In this document: one piece after another, positions 28,189 to 38,100 of the stretch
Layout of the letters: each line of letters starts with the position of its first letter
Numbering within the stretch: the first letter of the stretch is position 1
Assembly: GCA_026129905.1 (NCBI GenBank)
Contig: JAHCHE010000027.1
Coordinates: 1-64,000, forward strand
Source: Bryobacteraceae bacterium
Lineage (GTDB): Bacteria > Acidobacteriota > Terriglobia > Bryobacterales > Bryobacteraceae
Length of the DNA stretch: 64,000 bases
Direction of reading: 5' to 3'
Program-made: the position numbers and the translations under genes
The notes under the pieces: generated by a model
Database searches by the model: none
Seen by the model: only the letters and a program-made list of their open reading frames with translations
Told to the model about the DNA's origin: nothing

Positions 28189-28941
28189 ATGAAAGAACGG
28201 CAAGTACTATTACTAACGCTGGTAGTCTGCGGCGGCATGATCGCAGGCTGTAACAGGACCCAAGATCAGCCGGCGCAGCAGACTTCGGAGCAAGGTGGCG
28301 GGCAGCCGCAGGAGCCAGCGACTTCCGCGCAGCCTGAGCAAGCCAGCGCAGCGGCGCCCGCGGCGGCGCAAAGCCAAGCAGCTCCGGTGACGCCTGCCCC
28401 TCCCCCGCCTCCGCCACCAAGGCAGGCGACGTTGCCGGCGGGAACCGTCATCTCGGTGCGGACAGCGACCGCGCTGACGACGGAAACGACGGCAACCGGT
28501 GAACGCTTCACCGCAACCTTGGAAAGGCCGCTTGCAGACGGCGCATGGGTGATTGCGGCCAGGGGCGCGACGGTGGAAGGAGTGGTAGCGGAATCGAACA
28601 AGGGCGGACGCGTGAAGGGACGGGCACTTCTGTCTGTCCGGCTGTCCAGCCTCACCACCGCCGATGGACAGACGATACCGATTGATACGCGCCTGGTGAC
28701 GAAAGAAGCGCGGGCCACCAAGAAAAAGGATGTTGCCAAGATAGGGATCGGGTCAGGCGTCGGCGCCGCCATCGGCGCGATTGCAGGAGGTGGAAAGGGT
28801 GCGGCGGTAGGGGCCGCCGCCGGCGGCGCAGGCGGTGGCGGGGTCGTCCTGGCCACGCGCGGCGACGCGGCGGAAATACCTCCGGAATCCGTGATCCGTT
28901 TTGAACTGCGCGCCCCTGTGCTAATCACAGAACGCCGATAG
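28189..28941 (+). CDS. Lipoprotein with glycine-zipper region
   Basis: A 250-residue predicted lipoprotein (lipobox IAGC, Cys21). A long Gln/Ala/Pro-rich linker (about 25-78, with a run of prolines) reaches past the membrane. A compact domain (about 80-175, LPAGTVISVRTATALTT, RGATVEGVVAE) follows, then a glycine-zipper helix (about 185-225, GIGSGVGAAIGAIAGGGKG) and a short tail. The order resembles acidobacterial envelope proteins of unknown role. GGGAGGAG precedes the ATG. It follows the TIGR03437 gene by 43 bases and may be co-transcribed. Confidence 0.78.
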   Translation: MKERQVLLLTLVVCGGMIAGCNRTQDQPAQQTSEQGGGQPQEPATSAQPEQASAAAPAAAQSQAAPVTPAPPPPPPPRQATLPAGTVISVRTATALTTETTATGERFTATLERPLADGAWVIAARGATVEGVVAESNKGGRVKGRALLSVRLSSLTTADGQTIPIDTRLVTKEARATKKKDVAKIGIGSGVGAAIGAIAGGGKGAAVGAAAGGAGGGGVVLATRGDAAEIPPESVIRFELRAPVLITERR

Positions 28942-29448
28942 GCGAAAGCGTTCGGCTTCGGCTTCTGGAACAAAGACTGGTGGGATCGACTACCGCCACA
29001 CCATCCGCTAGTCACCCGGTCCGCTTCGCCGGCAGTCCGTCCTCGCTGCCGGAGCATCGCCGACGCCGAGGGGCGCGTGCTCAGCGACGGTCATCGTCTG
29101 GATGGCGTATGAGACGTTGCGATAACCGCGATTTGGTCCTCATTGGACCCCCCGAGTTCCCGGTCCGGCTTGTGGTTCAGGCGGCGCGCAAGGCGCGGAT
29201 GACCGCCTGTGGATCACGCTGAATCACGGTCAGGTAGGCACGGATGGGGATCTCCGGCCGCCAAGCGAGGCTTCTTTCCGGCGACGAGGCTTAGGGACTG
29301 AACTCCCGCTGGATTTCCGCGGCGATTATACGGCTATGCCGTATGGCGCGTGGAGGTCTCGTGGTCGCCCAGGGCGCGCTTTAATCGCACGCGTCGCTCT
29401 GTTATCGGCTTGTGAAAGGATCGGAGGCCTCGCGGCATATTCCCGTCG
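28942..29448. other. Gene-poor stretch with a regulator remnant
   Basis: About 500 bases with no intact gene. The only recognisable content is the end of a broken helix-turn-helix gene on the minus strand (29177-29293). The rest shows no open frame with coding character, RNA gene or strong hairpin that I can support. Confidence 0.6.
29177..29293 (-). pseudogene. Remnant of an XRE/HigA-like antitoxin C-terminus
   Basis: On the minus strand a short open stretch encodes IPIRAYLTVIQRDPQAVIRAL and stops at 29177-29179. This closely resembles the C-terminal tail of XRE-type antitoxins, which commonly end in GPARALLxVIxxxPEAVxxAL. An in-frame TAA at 29291-29293 cuts it off and no helix-turn-helix portion or toxin gene is adjacent. 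I read it as a decayed toxin-antitoxin locus; the call rests on one short motif. Confidence 0.4.
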
Positions 29449-29943
29449 ATGGACCGAGTACGTCTTATCCTCGTCGCGGCCGCCGTCGGGTTGCACGCCC
29501 AAGTCCCGCCGCCGAATCTCGAAGCGAAGCGCATAGCGTCTGTGCTTGCGGCGATGAACAGTGCCCTCTCCGCGCCCGAGGTGAAGGACTTCGCGGCCCT
29601 CTTCGTCTCCGATGGGGATCTGCGGATCGCCGGCGAGGTTGTGGCTGGCCCCAAGGCCATAGCAGACAGATTGTCGAGTCGTCCGGCATGGGACGAAGTC
29701 ACTCCGCCGCGTATTGAGAAGAAGTCGATCCGGCTTGTCACGCCTGATGTGGCCATTGTGGATGCGAGCTGGGTACAGTATGGCTCCATGATCGTGAAGC
29801 GGGAATGGCCAGTCTTGCTGCTCCTGAAGAAGGACGGCGCACGCTGGCGCGTCTCTTCGCTGAGGGTTGGCGACGGCTCAATGGCCGACAGCCCGTGCAA
29901 GGGGTGCGTGGTTCGAGTGAGCCCGGATGACGACGAGGAGTGA
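29449..29943 (+). CDS. Exported SnoaL/NTF2-like protein
   Basis: A 164-residue protein with a short signal peptide (about 1-18, ending GLHAQ). The remainder looks like an NTF2/SnoaL-like (DUF4440-type) cone fold: KDFAALFVSDGDLRIAG, then a GPKAIADRL helix, VAIVDASWVQYG and a final ARWRVSSLRVGDG strand. It ends in an acidic tail. Such proteins bind small ligands or are enzymes of many kinds; no catalytic role can be assigned. It stands alone between two decayed stretches. Confidence 0.65.
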   Translation: MDRVRLILVAAAVGLHAQVPPPNLEAKRIASVLAAMNSALSAPEVKDFAALFVSDGDLRIAGEVVAGPKAIADRLSSRPAWDEVTPPRIEKKSIRLVTPDVAIVDASWVQYGSMIVKREWPVLLLLKKDGARWRVSSLRVGDGSMADSPCKGCVVRVSPDDDEE

Positions 29944-29963
29944 TCCACGACTACTCCGCAGCT

Positions 29964-30190
29964 TCAGCGCCGCCTCCTGGCCCGCGCCTTCGGCTGCTCC
30001 AGCCGTTCCCGGAAGCTGTACTTGCGTCCGGCGTAGGCGGCGACGGGGACGGGCTGGGCTCGCCTGGCCGCCCCAGCAGAATCGCTCGGTTCACGTGCCC
30101 TTTGCGGTGGCGAACCAGGCGGATCAGCCCGAGCTTGTCAAGCCCGGGCGATGCGCCGGGCGGTCGCCTGCTCGATGAACGCGCCGTCGC
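29964..30190 (-). pseudogene. Frameshifted winged-helix DNA-binding protein remnant
   Basis: Three consecutive pieces in three different minus-strand frames read like one protein. First AFIEQATARRIARA, then after a one-base shift LDKLGLIRLVRHRKGHVNRA, then after a second shift YAGRKYSFRERLEQPKARAR ending at a TGA (29964-29966). The middle part matches the recognition helix and wing of winged-helix regulators (xxLARLEKLGLIRRVRHRKGHVNRY). The gene is therefore dead, or the sequence has two indel errors. No start was found. Confidence 0.4.
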
Positions 30191-30580
30191 AGGCATACAG
30201 CGGTATCGTTCTGCTTTGAAGAGACACAGGGAGCTACAGAGATGCGGGAAGGAGTTCTTGGTCGGAGAGTCCCGTCGCTCCTATTGCCGAAGCCGTTTTT
30301 GAACGGGCCTTACTCTACTCGTAGCTGAGTTCCATCCGGCCGTCGATAGTGGTGGTGGAAAGTCCGAACCGAAGAAGCCTTTCTTTCCGCGTGCCACTAC
30401 CGGCTGTGATGGCAATTCTTCGATTCGAGCGGGCGATCATAACCTGAAGGCCCTCCACCATGACATTAAGTCCATTTTGAGTCCAAATTTTGGGGAGTCT
30501 GGCCTCCGAACGGACTCCACGTGACGCGATGCGGAAGCGCGCGAACATTTTCGTAAGTCTATGTTTGTTGGGACTTTGTT
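30191..30580. other. Gene-poor stretch before tRNA-Ala
   Basis: About 390 bases without a convincing gene. A 48-codon minus-strand frame (30315-30461, ATG start, no ribosome-binding site) is the longest candidate and resembles nothing I recognise. Together with 28942-29448 and the two remnants it makes a degraded zone ending at the tRNA gene. Confidence 0.5.
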
Positions 30581-30656
30581 TGGTGGACCTGGTGAGATTC
30601 GAACTCACGACCTCTTCCATGCCATGGAAGCGCGCTCCCAACTGCGCCACAGGCCC
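30581..30656 (-). tRNA. tRNA-Ala (anticodon GGC)
   Basis: A 76-base cloverleaf on the minus strand. The acceptor stem GGGCCTG pairs with CAGGTCC (one G-U). The D stem is GCGC/GCGC. The anticodon stem CTTCC/GGAAG closes a loop ATGGCAT with anticodon GGC. The T stem GTGAG/CTCAC encloses TTCGAAT, and CCA is encoded. It reads GCC/GCU alanine codons. An HD-domain gene starts divergently 33 bases away. Confidence 0.95.
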
Positions 30657-30688
30657 AACCGGATTCGACCTCTATTATATTAACAGAC

Positions 30689-31261
30689 ATGGACCGGCGC
30701 CGAGCGTGGGAAATTCTGTGCGAGTTCACCCAGTCCGATGGCCTGCGCAAGCACGCGCTCGCCGTCGAGACCTGCGTGAGAGCCTACGCCCGCCGGTTCG
30801 GCGAGGACGAAGACAAGTGGGCTGTCACCGCGCTGTTGCACGACTTCGATTGGGAGATCCATCCGCAGGCCCCGGACCATCCCATGAAAGGCGAGGCGAT
30901 TCTGGCCGAGCGCGGCGTCAGCGAGGAGATCCGGCGCGCCATTCTCTCGCACGCCACCTATAGCGGCGTGCCGCGGCAGTCACCAATGGAGAAGACGCTG
31001 TTCGCCTGCGACGAACTGGCGGGGTTTTTGACGGCCGTCTCCTACGTCAAGCCTGGGCGTAGCATTCACGAGGTGGAAACCGCGTCGGTGAAAAAGAAGA
31101 TGAAGGACAAGGCGTTCGCGCGGTCGGTCAACCGGGACGACATCCGCGCCGGCGCGGCGGAGTTGGGCGTCGAGCTGGACGACCACATTGGATTCTGTAT
31201 CCAGGCGATGCGCGCCAATGCACGACCGCTCGGCCTCGACGGGACCGCGAGCGGGAGCTAG
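30689..31261 (+). CDS. HD-domain metal-dependent phosphohydrolase
   Basis: A 190-residue HD-superfamily protein. The metal ligands are visible: His22 in LRKHALAVE, His51-Asp52 in ALLHDFDWE, and a later His in ILSHATY (about 88). Members hydrolyse nucleotides or other phosphate esters; the substrate is unknown. No signal or membrane segment, so it is cytoplasmic. It ends with a 4-base convergent overlap with the small membrane-protein gene. Confidence 0.8.
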   Translation: MDRRRAWEILCEFTQSDGLRKHALAVETCVRAYARRFGEDEDKWAVTALLHDFDWEIHPQAPDHPMKGEAILAERGVSEEIRRAILSHATYSGVPRQSPMEKTLFACDELAGFLTAVSYVKPGRSIHEVETASVKKKMKDKAFARSVNRDDIRAGAAELGVELDDHIGFCIQAMRANARPLGLDGTASGS

Positions 31262-31644
31262 CGGCGCTGCCAGAAGTGCATCCAGGCGCCGGCCACGGCG
31301 ATCACCGCCCCGACGGTCAGCAGCGCCATGTTGGTGAAATGCCCCGCGTCGCGGAACGCGTACGGCGAGAGGAAGAACCCGCGAATCGCGAGAACCGCTA
31401 CCGCCGCCGTCCATATAAGGAAGGGGAGGCGGAGTTTCCCCGTTACCGCCAGCAGAAGCGAAAACAGTCCGGCTAAACCGCCGAAAAACAGCCAGTAGCT
31501 GAGAGCCGGATCCTCCCAGGGGAGCATTCCCAGGTTGAGCGTGGCGTGGCGGGTGAGCAGTCCGAGGCCTCCCACGGCGGCCAGAAACAGGCAAAGGAGA
31601 AGATGATAAAGATAAGCGAAAGTCCGCAGAAGGAATCTGAGCAT
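31258..31644 (-). CDS. Small four-helix membrane protein, unknown function
   Basis: A 128-residue, highly hydrophobic protein with four predicted transmembrane helices (about 5-28, 48-67, 72-90 and 103-122) separated by short loops. I do not recognise the family. Coding character is supported by a single long frame with the expected codon bias and hydrophobic pattern. It reads divergently from the UroD-like gene and converges on the HD-domain gene. Confidence 0.65.
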   Translation of the reverse strand: MLRFLLRTFAYLYHLLLCLFLAAVGGLGLLTRHATLNLGMLPWEDPALSYWLFFGGLAGLFSLLLAVTGKLRLPFLIWTAAVAVLAIRGFFLSPYAFRDAGHFTNMALLTVGAVIAVAGAWMHFWQRR

Positions 31645-31687
31645 ACGCTACAGGAAACGTGAACGGAACAGCCATTGTATCAAGCCC

Positions 31688-32815
31688 ATGAGAACCCGAC
31701 CAGGACTTTCCACTTCCCGCGACGGCGGGCTAACGCCCCGCGAACGGGTGCTGCTTGCCCTCGACCATCGGGAAACCGACCGGACGCCGGTGGATCTGCT
31801 TGCGACTCCCGAAACCTTCGCCAGGCTCCGGACGCATCTTGGCGCCGCGGATAACGAGGAGGCGCTCGAGCGCTTGGGAATCGATCTTCGCCACCCGCGC
31901 CAGCCGTATGCCGGCCCCCCGCTCCAGCGGCATGCGGATGGAAGCTGGACCGACGCGTGGGGCGTGCGCCGAATCGCGGCGCCGCACGCCGGAGGCGCCT
32001 ACGATGAAATCGTCGCGCATCCGCTGGCGCACGTCCACGATGCCGCGGAACTGGAAGACTACCCGTGGCCGCGGGCGGAGTGGTGGGACGCGGCCGGGCT
32101 GGCGGCGGAAATCCGGGCCTTGGACGAGCGGGGCGCCTACGCCATCGCGCTGGAGGAGTTCGGGGACCCGGGCGGCATATTCGAGATCGCCTGGTATCTG
32201 CGGGGCATGGAGCAGTTCCTGGTGGACCTGATCGAGAATCCCGATCTTCCCTGCGAGATCATGCGCCGCGTGACCGACTTCTACGTCGCGATGGCCGAAC
32301 GGGTGATGGCGGCGGCAGGAGATCGCATCGACCTGATCTGGACCAGCGACGACATCGCGCACCAGCGAGGGCGGCTGATTTCCGAACGCGTTTGGCGAGA
32401 CACGATCGCGCCGCATCACCGGCGGTTGAACCGCCGCGTGCACGACCTTGGGGGGCGCGTGATGTATCACTCGTGCGGCGCGGTGCGCCCGTTCATACCG
32501 GGCCTGATCGAAATCGGGATCGACGTTCTGGACGTGTTGCAGTTCAGCGCCGACGGCATGGACCCCCGCGAGATCAAGCGGTCGTTTGGCGATGTCATCA
32601 GCTTCCACGGCGGCATGGATGTGCAGACGACGCTGCCCCACGAAAACGAAGAAGGCGTGCGCCGGGCCGCCCGCGATTGCATCGACGCGCTGGGCAAAGG
32701 CGGCGGTTACATCCTCTCGCCCACGCACAACATCCAAGTGGATACGCCGCCGGCCAACGTGGTGGCGATGTACGCCGAGGCCGGAAGCGCCGTCGAAGCT
32801 CGCTGGAGGGCTTAG
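31688..32815 (+). CDS. Uroporphyrinogen decarboxylase (URO-D)-like protein
   Basis: A 375-residue TIM-barrel protein of the URO-D/methyltransferase superfamily, probably not a true HemE. It has TPRERVLLALDHRETDRTPVD at the start, a catalytic-type SCG in YHSCGAV (HSCG at 261-264) that in the corrinoid methyltransferases MtaA/CmuA binds zinc, and a closing GGGYILSPTHNIQ. True HemE arginine motifs near the N-terminus are not present. It likely handles methyl groups or a sugar-like substrate; no corrinoid protein is adjacent. The tex gene follows after about 55 bases on the same strand. Confidence 0.78.
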   Translation: MRTRPGLSTSRDGGLTPRERVLLALDHRETDRTPVDLLATPETFARLRTHLGAADNEEALERLGIDLRHPRQPYAGPPLQRHADGSWTDAWGVRRIAAPHAGGAYDEIVAHPLAHVHDAAELEDYPWPRAEWWDAAGLAAEIRALDERGAYAIALEEFGDPGGIFEIAWYLRGMEQFLVDLIENPDLPCEIMRRVTDFYVAMAERVMAAAGDRIDLIWTSDDIAHQRGRLISERVWRDTIAPHHRRLNRRVHDLGGRVMYHSCGAVRPFIPGLIEIGIDVLDVLQFSADGMDPREIKRSFGDVISFHGGMDVQTTLPHENEEGVRRAARDCIDALGKGGGYILSPTHNIQVDTPPANVVAMYAEAGSAVEARWRA

Positions 32816-32871
32816 GCGCCGCCGCGGCGAGAGCGCGCTCCCGACTCGCTATCATGGAGGTTTCTCTTCCG

Positions 32872-35124
32872 ATGTCGAAACTCGCTTCTCTGCCCGCGGA
32901 GATTCTCGTCCATATCGCCAAGACCGCGAACGTGCCCATGAAAGGGCTGGTGGCGACCATCGAACTGCTCGACTCCGACGCCACCGTTCCCTTCATCGCG
33001 CGCTACCGCAAGGAGGCCACCGGCAACCTGGACGAAACCCAGATCCGGGCCATCGAGGAGAAACTCCTCTACTTCCGCGAATTGCAGGACCGCAAGGAAA
33101 CGATTCTCTCTTCCATCCAGGAGCAGGGCAAACTCACCGCGGAGCTGAAAGCCCGCATCGAAGCCACCCTCGAAAAGAGCGAACTGGAAGACCTGTACCT
33201 GCCGTACAAGCCGAAGCGCCGGACCAAAGCGACCATTGCCCGGGAAAAGGGGCTCGAGCCTCTGGCTTTGTACCTGTGGGAACAACAGCCTGGCGACGAA
33301 CCGCTGGAGGCGCTCGCGGCCCGCTTCGTTGACGCCGAAAAGGGCGTCGCGAACGTCGAGGAAGCGCTCGAAGGCGCGCGCCACATCGTGGCGGAAACGA
33401 TCAGCGAAGACGCCGCCATCCGCAAGCTGCTGCGCCAGGCCATGTTCGACGAGGGCGTGATCGCCGCCCACAAGGTGGAGGGCGCCGCTGACGAAGAAGA
33501 GAAGTTCAAGATGTACTACGACTACCGCGAGCCGGTGAAGTCGATCCCCTCGCACCGCATGCTGGCGATCCGGCGGGGCGAGACGGAGAAGGTATTGTAC
33601 TTCCTCATCGAACTCGATCCGGCGCGCGCCGTCGGACTGATCCGGAGCCGGATGCACAAGCAGCCGGGCGATTGGACGCCCCAACTCGATCTGGCCGCGG
33701 AGGATGCCTGGAAACGGTTGCTGAACGCCTCCATCCAAGGCGAGGTCCGGCTCGAGCGGAAGCAGAGCGCCGACGCCGAGGCGATCCAGGTGTTTCGGGA
33801 GAACCTGCAGAATCTCCTGCTGGCGCCGCCGGCGGGCCCGCTCGCGGTGCTCGGCGTCGACCCGGGACTGCGCACCGGCTGCAAGCTCGCGGTGGTGGAC
33901 GAAACCGGGAAGTTTCTGGCCCACGACGTGATCTACCCCAACGCGCCGAGGAACGACGCCGCCGGCTCGGCGCGCACCATGAAAGCGCTGATCGAGAAAC
34001 ACGGGGTGAAAGCGATCGCGATCGGCAACGGCACGGCGTCTCGGGAGACAGACGCCTTCGTCCGCGATTTCCTCAAGCGGGAAGGGCTGTTCGGAGTGTT
34101 TCACGTCACGGTAAACGAATCCGGCGCCTCGATCTATTCGGCTTCTGAGATCGCGCGCCAGGAGTTCCCGGACCTCGATCTCACCGTGCGCGGCGCGATC
34201 TCCATCGCCCGCCGCCTCCAGGACCCGCTGGCGGAACTGGTGAAGATCGACCCGAAGTCGATCGGCGTTGGCCAGTACCAGCACGACGTGGATCAGCGGC
34301 AATTACAGCGCTCGCTCGAGACCGTGATTGAAAGCTGCGTCAATCGCGTCGGCGTCGACCTGAACACGGCCTCGTGGACCCTGCTGCGCTACGTCGCCGG
34401 CATCAACGAGCGAACGGCGCGGAACGTGGTGGAGTTCCGCAACCAGAACGGGCGCTTCCGGTCGCGCGCCCAACTGAGCGCCGTGTCCGGAATCGGTCCG
34501 AAGACGTTCGAACAGGCGGCGGGTTTCCTGCGCATCCGGGGCGGCGACAACCCGCTTGATATGACCGCCGTGCATCCGGAGTCGTATCCCGTCGTCGAGC
34601 AGATCGCCGCGCGACTCGGCCTCGGCGTCGAGGAACTGATCCGGCGGCCGGAAGCGCTCGAGAAGATCGACAAATCATCCATCGCCGCCGGGACCTACAC
34701 GCTGAACGACATTCTGGAAGAGTTGCGAAAGCCCGGGCGCGACCCGCGGGACAAGTTCGTCGCGCCATCGTTCAAGGAAGGCGTTACCGAGATCTCCGAT
34801 CTTCAGCCGGGTATGGTTCTGGAGGGCGTGGTGACGAACGTGACGAAATTCGGCGCGTTTGTCGATGTCGGCGTCCACCAGGACGGGCTGGTCCATATCA
34901 GCGAGCTATCCACCCGCTACGTGAAGGATCCCGCCGAGGTGGTGAAGGTTGGGCAGATCGTGAAGGCGCAGGTGCTGAGCGCGGACCCGAAAACCAAGCG
35001 CATCGCGCTGTCGATGAAGGCCCTCGCCGCGGGCGGGCAGCAGCCGCGCAAACCGCAGCCGAAGCCACAACCAACAATGGAGGACAAACTCGCCGCGCTG
35101 GCCACGCGCTGGAAAGTGCGGTAA
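32872..35124 (+). CDS. tex: Tex, RNA-binding transcriptional accessory protein
   Basis: A 750-residue protein, close to normal Tex length. From the N-terminus: a helical Tex-N region with VPFIARYRKEATGNLDE, a YqgF/RNase H-like domain (GVDPGLRTGCKLAVVDETG), a helix-hairpin-helix region (LSAVSGIGPKTFEQAAGFLR) and a C-terminal S1 RNA-binding domain (GMVLEGVVTNVTKFGAFVDV...LVHISELS). Tex binds nucleic acids and affects transcription and translation. ATG 32872 has GGAGG 11 bases upstream; an in-frame ATG at 32854 lacks a ribosome-binding site. Confidence 0.93.
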   Translation: MSKLASLPAEILVHIAKTANVPMKGLVATIELLDSDATVPFIARYRKEATGNLDETQIRAIEEKLLYFRELQDRKETILSSIQEQGKLTAELKARIEATLEKSELEDLYLPYKPKRRTKATIAREKGLEPLALYLWEQQPGDEPLEALAARFVDAEKGVANVEEALEGARHIVAETISEDAAIRKLLRQAMFDEGVIAAHKVEGAADEEEKFKMYYDYREPVKSIPSHRMLAIRRGETEKVLYFLIELDPARAVGLIRSRMHKQPGDWTPQLDLAAEDAWKRLLNASIQGEVRLERKQSADAEAIQVFRENLQNLLLAPPAGPLAVLGVDPGLRTGCKLAVVDETGKFLAHDVIYPNAPRNDAAGSARTMKALIEKHGVKAIAIGNGTASRETDAFVRDFLKREGLFGVFHVTVNESGASIYSASEIARQEFPDLDLTVRGAISIARRLQDPLAELVKIDPKSIGVGQYQHDVDQRQLQRSLETVIESCVNRVGVDLNTASWTLLRYVAGINERTARNVVEFRNQNGRFRSRAQLSAVSGIGPKTFEQAAGFLRIRGGDNPLDMTAVHPESYPVVEQIAARLGLGVEELIRRPEALEKIDKSSIAAGTYTLNDILEELRKPGRDPRDKFVAPSFKEGVTEISDLQPGMVLEGVVTNVTKFGAFVDVGVHQDGLVHISELSTRYVKDPAEVVKVGQIVKAQVLSADPKTKRIALSMKALAAGGQQPRKPQPKPQPTMEDKLAALATRWKVR

Positions 35125-35156
35125 GCTTTCACGCGACCGGGCCCAGCATTCTGGAC

Positions 35157-38100
35157 TCACCGACTCCTACGAAGAAGCTCGAACAAGTCCTGAAACTCAC
35201 GTTCCGCCCTCAGATCCGGCTCCGAGGAGACCACGAGGTCGACAAGTTCACCAATACCGGGATCAATACGGGCACTCTCCTCGTTGACGATCTTACCTAG
35301 CAGCCGCAGAGTAGCCTTGGGAAAGTTCTTCGGGTGCTGGGTCTTCAATAGCGCGTAGGTAGTATTGCCGGTGTGGTTCAGTTGACAGACCCTCTCACCG
35401 ATCATCCGCACCGCTTCGTCGAAGGCCTGACCGGCCGCAATAGCTGCACGACAAAGGTACTCAGAGCTGTCTTCATCTCTGAACGACGTATCCATTGGCC
35501 AGAATTCATTGATCCAGGGGGCGATGTTCTCCTTCCAAAGAGAAGATGACCTGTCACCCACTCCCCCAAGTTCCCGCCAGAGCACCTGCGCTGCCACCTT
35601 TCGCGCGCGAGCATCGAACCGACGCACAATCTGTCTTATTTCGTGAGAATAAAACCAATCTTGATTCCTCAGGGAAAGCGAAACGAATAGGCGGTCAAGT
35701 CGCTCTGCCTCGGTGGCCAATCCTGCCCTGTTCCCAATTGCCGCAAGCATTGATGGTTTGATTCGAGGCCAGAGTTTGTGGTCTATCGGTGGATCAAACA
35801 GGAAGGCCCTCCAGATCGCAGCAGCCTCTTTCTTCTTTGCCGAAGACCAGTCTAGCGAGGGAAGAAGGTGCTTCTCGGTCCATCGCGGATTCGTCCTCCA
35901 CAGCGAGCCGAAGCGCGTCGACGCTACGACTCGGGCATTGTGACCTTGGGAGCACCGGGGGGAACATATGGATTCGAGGCGGTCCCAAAACTTTGCTGGT
36001 GGTGCTTCTGGAGAGGTCTCCCGCCACCATTCAAAAAGAGCCTCGGTCAGATAACCAACTGGAGAGTTGAGTGCACTGTCGGGTCCGCTGGCGTCTCGGC
36101 TCGTAATTGCGCTGGCGCAGGCATGGGTGCGGAGTTTTTCCCACATTTGCCAGTACAAACGCTCATGTTGTGGAAGTGTCGCATTCCTTCTCAGGCTAAG
36201 CGCCACGTGCGACAGACAATGACATAACCCTGAGAGTGTATCGCGTGGAGCACCACGAAGGATGCGGAAGATCGGCGCCCAGGTTTGGGTGCCTGTTTGC
36301 TCGATCGCTATCGTCCACAAATCGACGGGCCAGTGACCCGAATCCGCCATTTTTCGCAAGGTGTTGAGAGCGACGGGTCGTCGCTCCGTGAGCAACTGGG
36401 AAAACGTGTCCTTAACTCTTTGTCGGTCAGCGTCGTTAAGAAGAAATGCGATCCGGTTCGGGACGGAAAGCCGGTACAACTCGACTTGGATTGGTCGCTC
36501 TTCGCCAGCGATTAGCAGATCACATTGACACAGTTTCTCGAGAAGTTCCTGTGAATCGCTCGGGAGTTCGTGTCCGGCCGCTTGCAGGTGTCGAAGGAAG
36601 TGCAAGATCGCCCTATCGCGCGCGTGGTTGAAGTCCTCGTCGCCATAGCCAGGATAGAATTCACGGGGCGGCCCCTGCAGAATTTGACTATTGAGCATAG
36701 CCTGATCGCCCGTGGACAGTTTCGGCCAGATATGCGTGACAAGCTCCGTTACCTCAGGGCAAGACCTCATCTGCCACAACCACCTGCCGCCATCCTCGAA
36801 AAGAGCGGCCAGGCACTCTACCGGCTCGTAAAGGCCAGTGTGTCTCATCGCGTGAAGGAAAAGTCGTCTAAAGACGGGGTACTTCTGGCATCGCCAACGC
36901 TCGGCCTGGCTTCGTGCAAGAACCGGATCTACGCGCTCCGCGCTCAGAAGGCACTCAGCGGCCATTGGGACTAAACGAGTCCACGGCTGACTGTTGCAAG
37001 GTTCCTCCGCCGCGACGGATACCTCGCAAGGATAGCCATCATAGTCTGACGATGGCTCAGCCACCATTTTTCGAAATTCGAGCGCCGATCGGATCAGCGA
37101 CGTCACGTCATCCAATAGATCTGTCATCATATTGTGGTGTTCACGCCCGGATCTGATGCAGTCGAGGAGATCTTCTACTTCATACGCCTGTGGAAAATGA
37201 ACCTCCATGTCCACAGGCGTCGTATCGCGGGATGCTTGCCCCTGGAACATCAGGGCAAGATGATCAAGTACTAGGTGTGGACGAGGCTGAAGCAGCGTCA
37301 TCATCTCAGCCTTGAGTCGGACGTTCCAGGTGCCTCTCTTCATCTGCTCTCGGAGCTGAAATAGTTTTGCTGAATCAGGCGGAGGACAGATAAGAGGGCC
37401 AGCGAGAAGCTCCCAGAATGGTCTAAGTCTGTGTGTTTCGTCTATCGTATCTCGCTCCAGTGAAATCCTGACTTGCTGCCTGAATTGCCAGTGCAGATAG
37501 CCGCCCTTGTTCAGAACCCATTCTAAGACTTTACGGTCGCCGAGTTGCTTGGCGAGCCAGGACCCGAGTTCATCGGTTACGGGATTGAGTCTCTCGCGGT
37601 CTGCGCCTTGGGCGCCGTCGCTAACGAGCGCATGCCCGTCTCGCTCCAGAAGGCCTTCGCGCTCGAAAACGGCAAGCCACTCAACCGGCGGAAGCGGCTC
37701 GAGATTCGCAAAACGGCGGGCGGCTGAGCCGCTGCTATCTTGAATAGCCCAAACGAGCTGGCTTATAGTGGCACTTTCAAAAGGCGGTGATGGCTTATTG
37801 CGGGCCGAGGCTACGACAATGCTCTCCCTGCTTAGTAGTCCCTGACTCATCTCCCTGGCCCAGACGCGGAGCGTTTGGTGTAGCAGCGCGTGTTTGTCCT
37901 CGGAATTGTAGAGTATGGGCTCAACACCTTTCGCTTTCCAATCGCGAATAGTGGCTGACTTCGTTCTGCGTTGGTATTCAGCGAACGCGAAAACTGTGCC
38001 GCGCGCACGACGTTCCGCGAGTTCCTGTGAGGCGGCTTCAAGTATGTAGCGAACTACGAGATCGTCCGCACTGTATCCGACCAAGAGGACTTTGAAGTTG

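Noticed and set aside
30490-30963. Plus-strand open frame across the tRNA gene, with a typical tRNA-derived peptide (RFELTTSSMPW)
   Set aside because: This peptide is the well-known artefact of translating a tRNA gene backwards. The cloverleaf is complete, and the HD-domain gene explains the rest.
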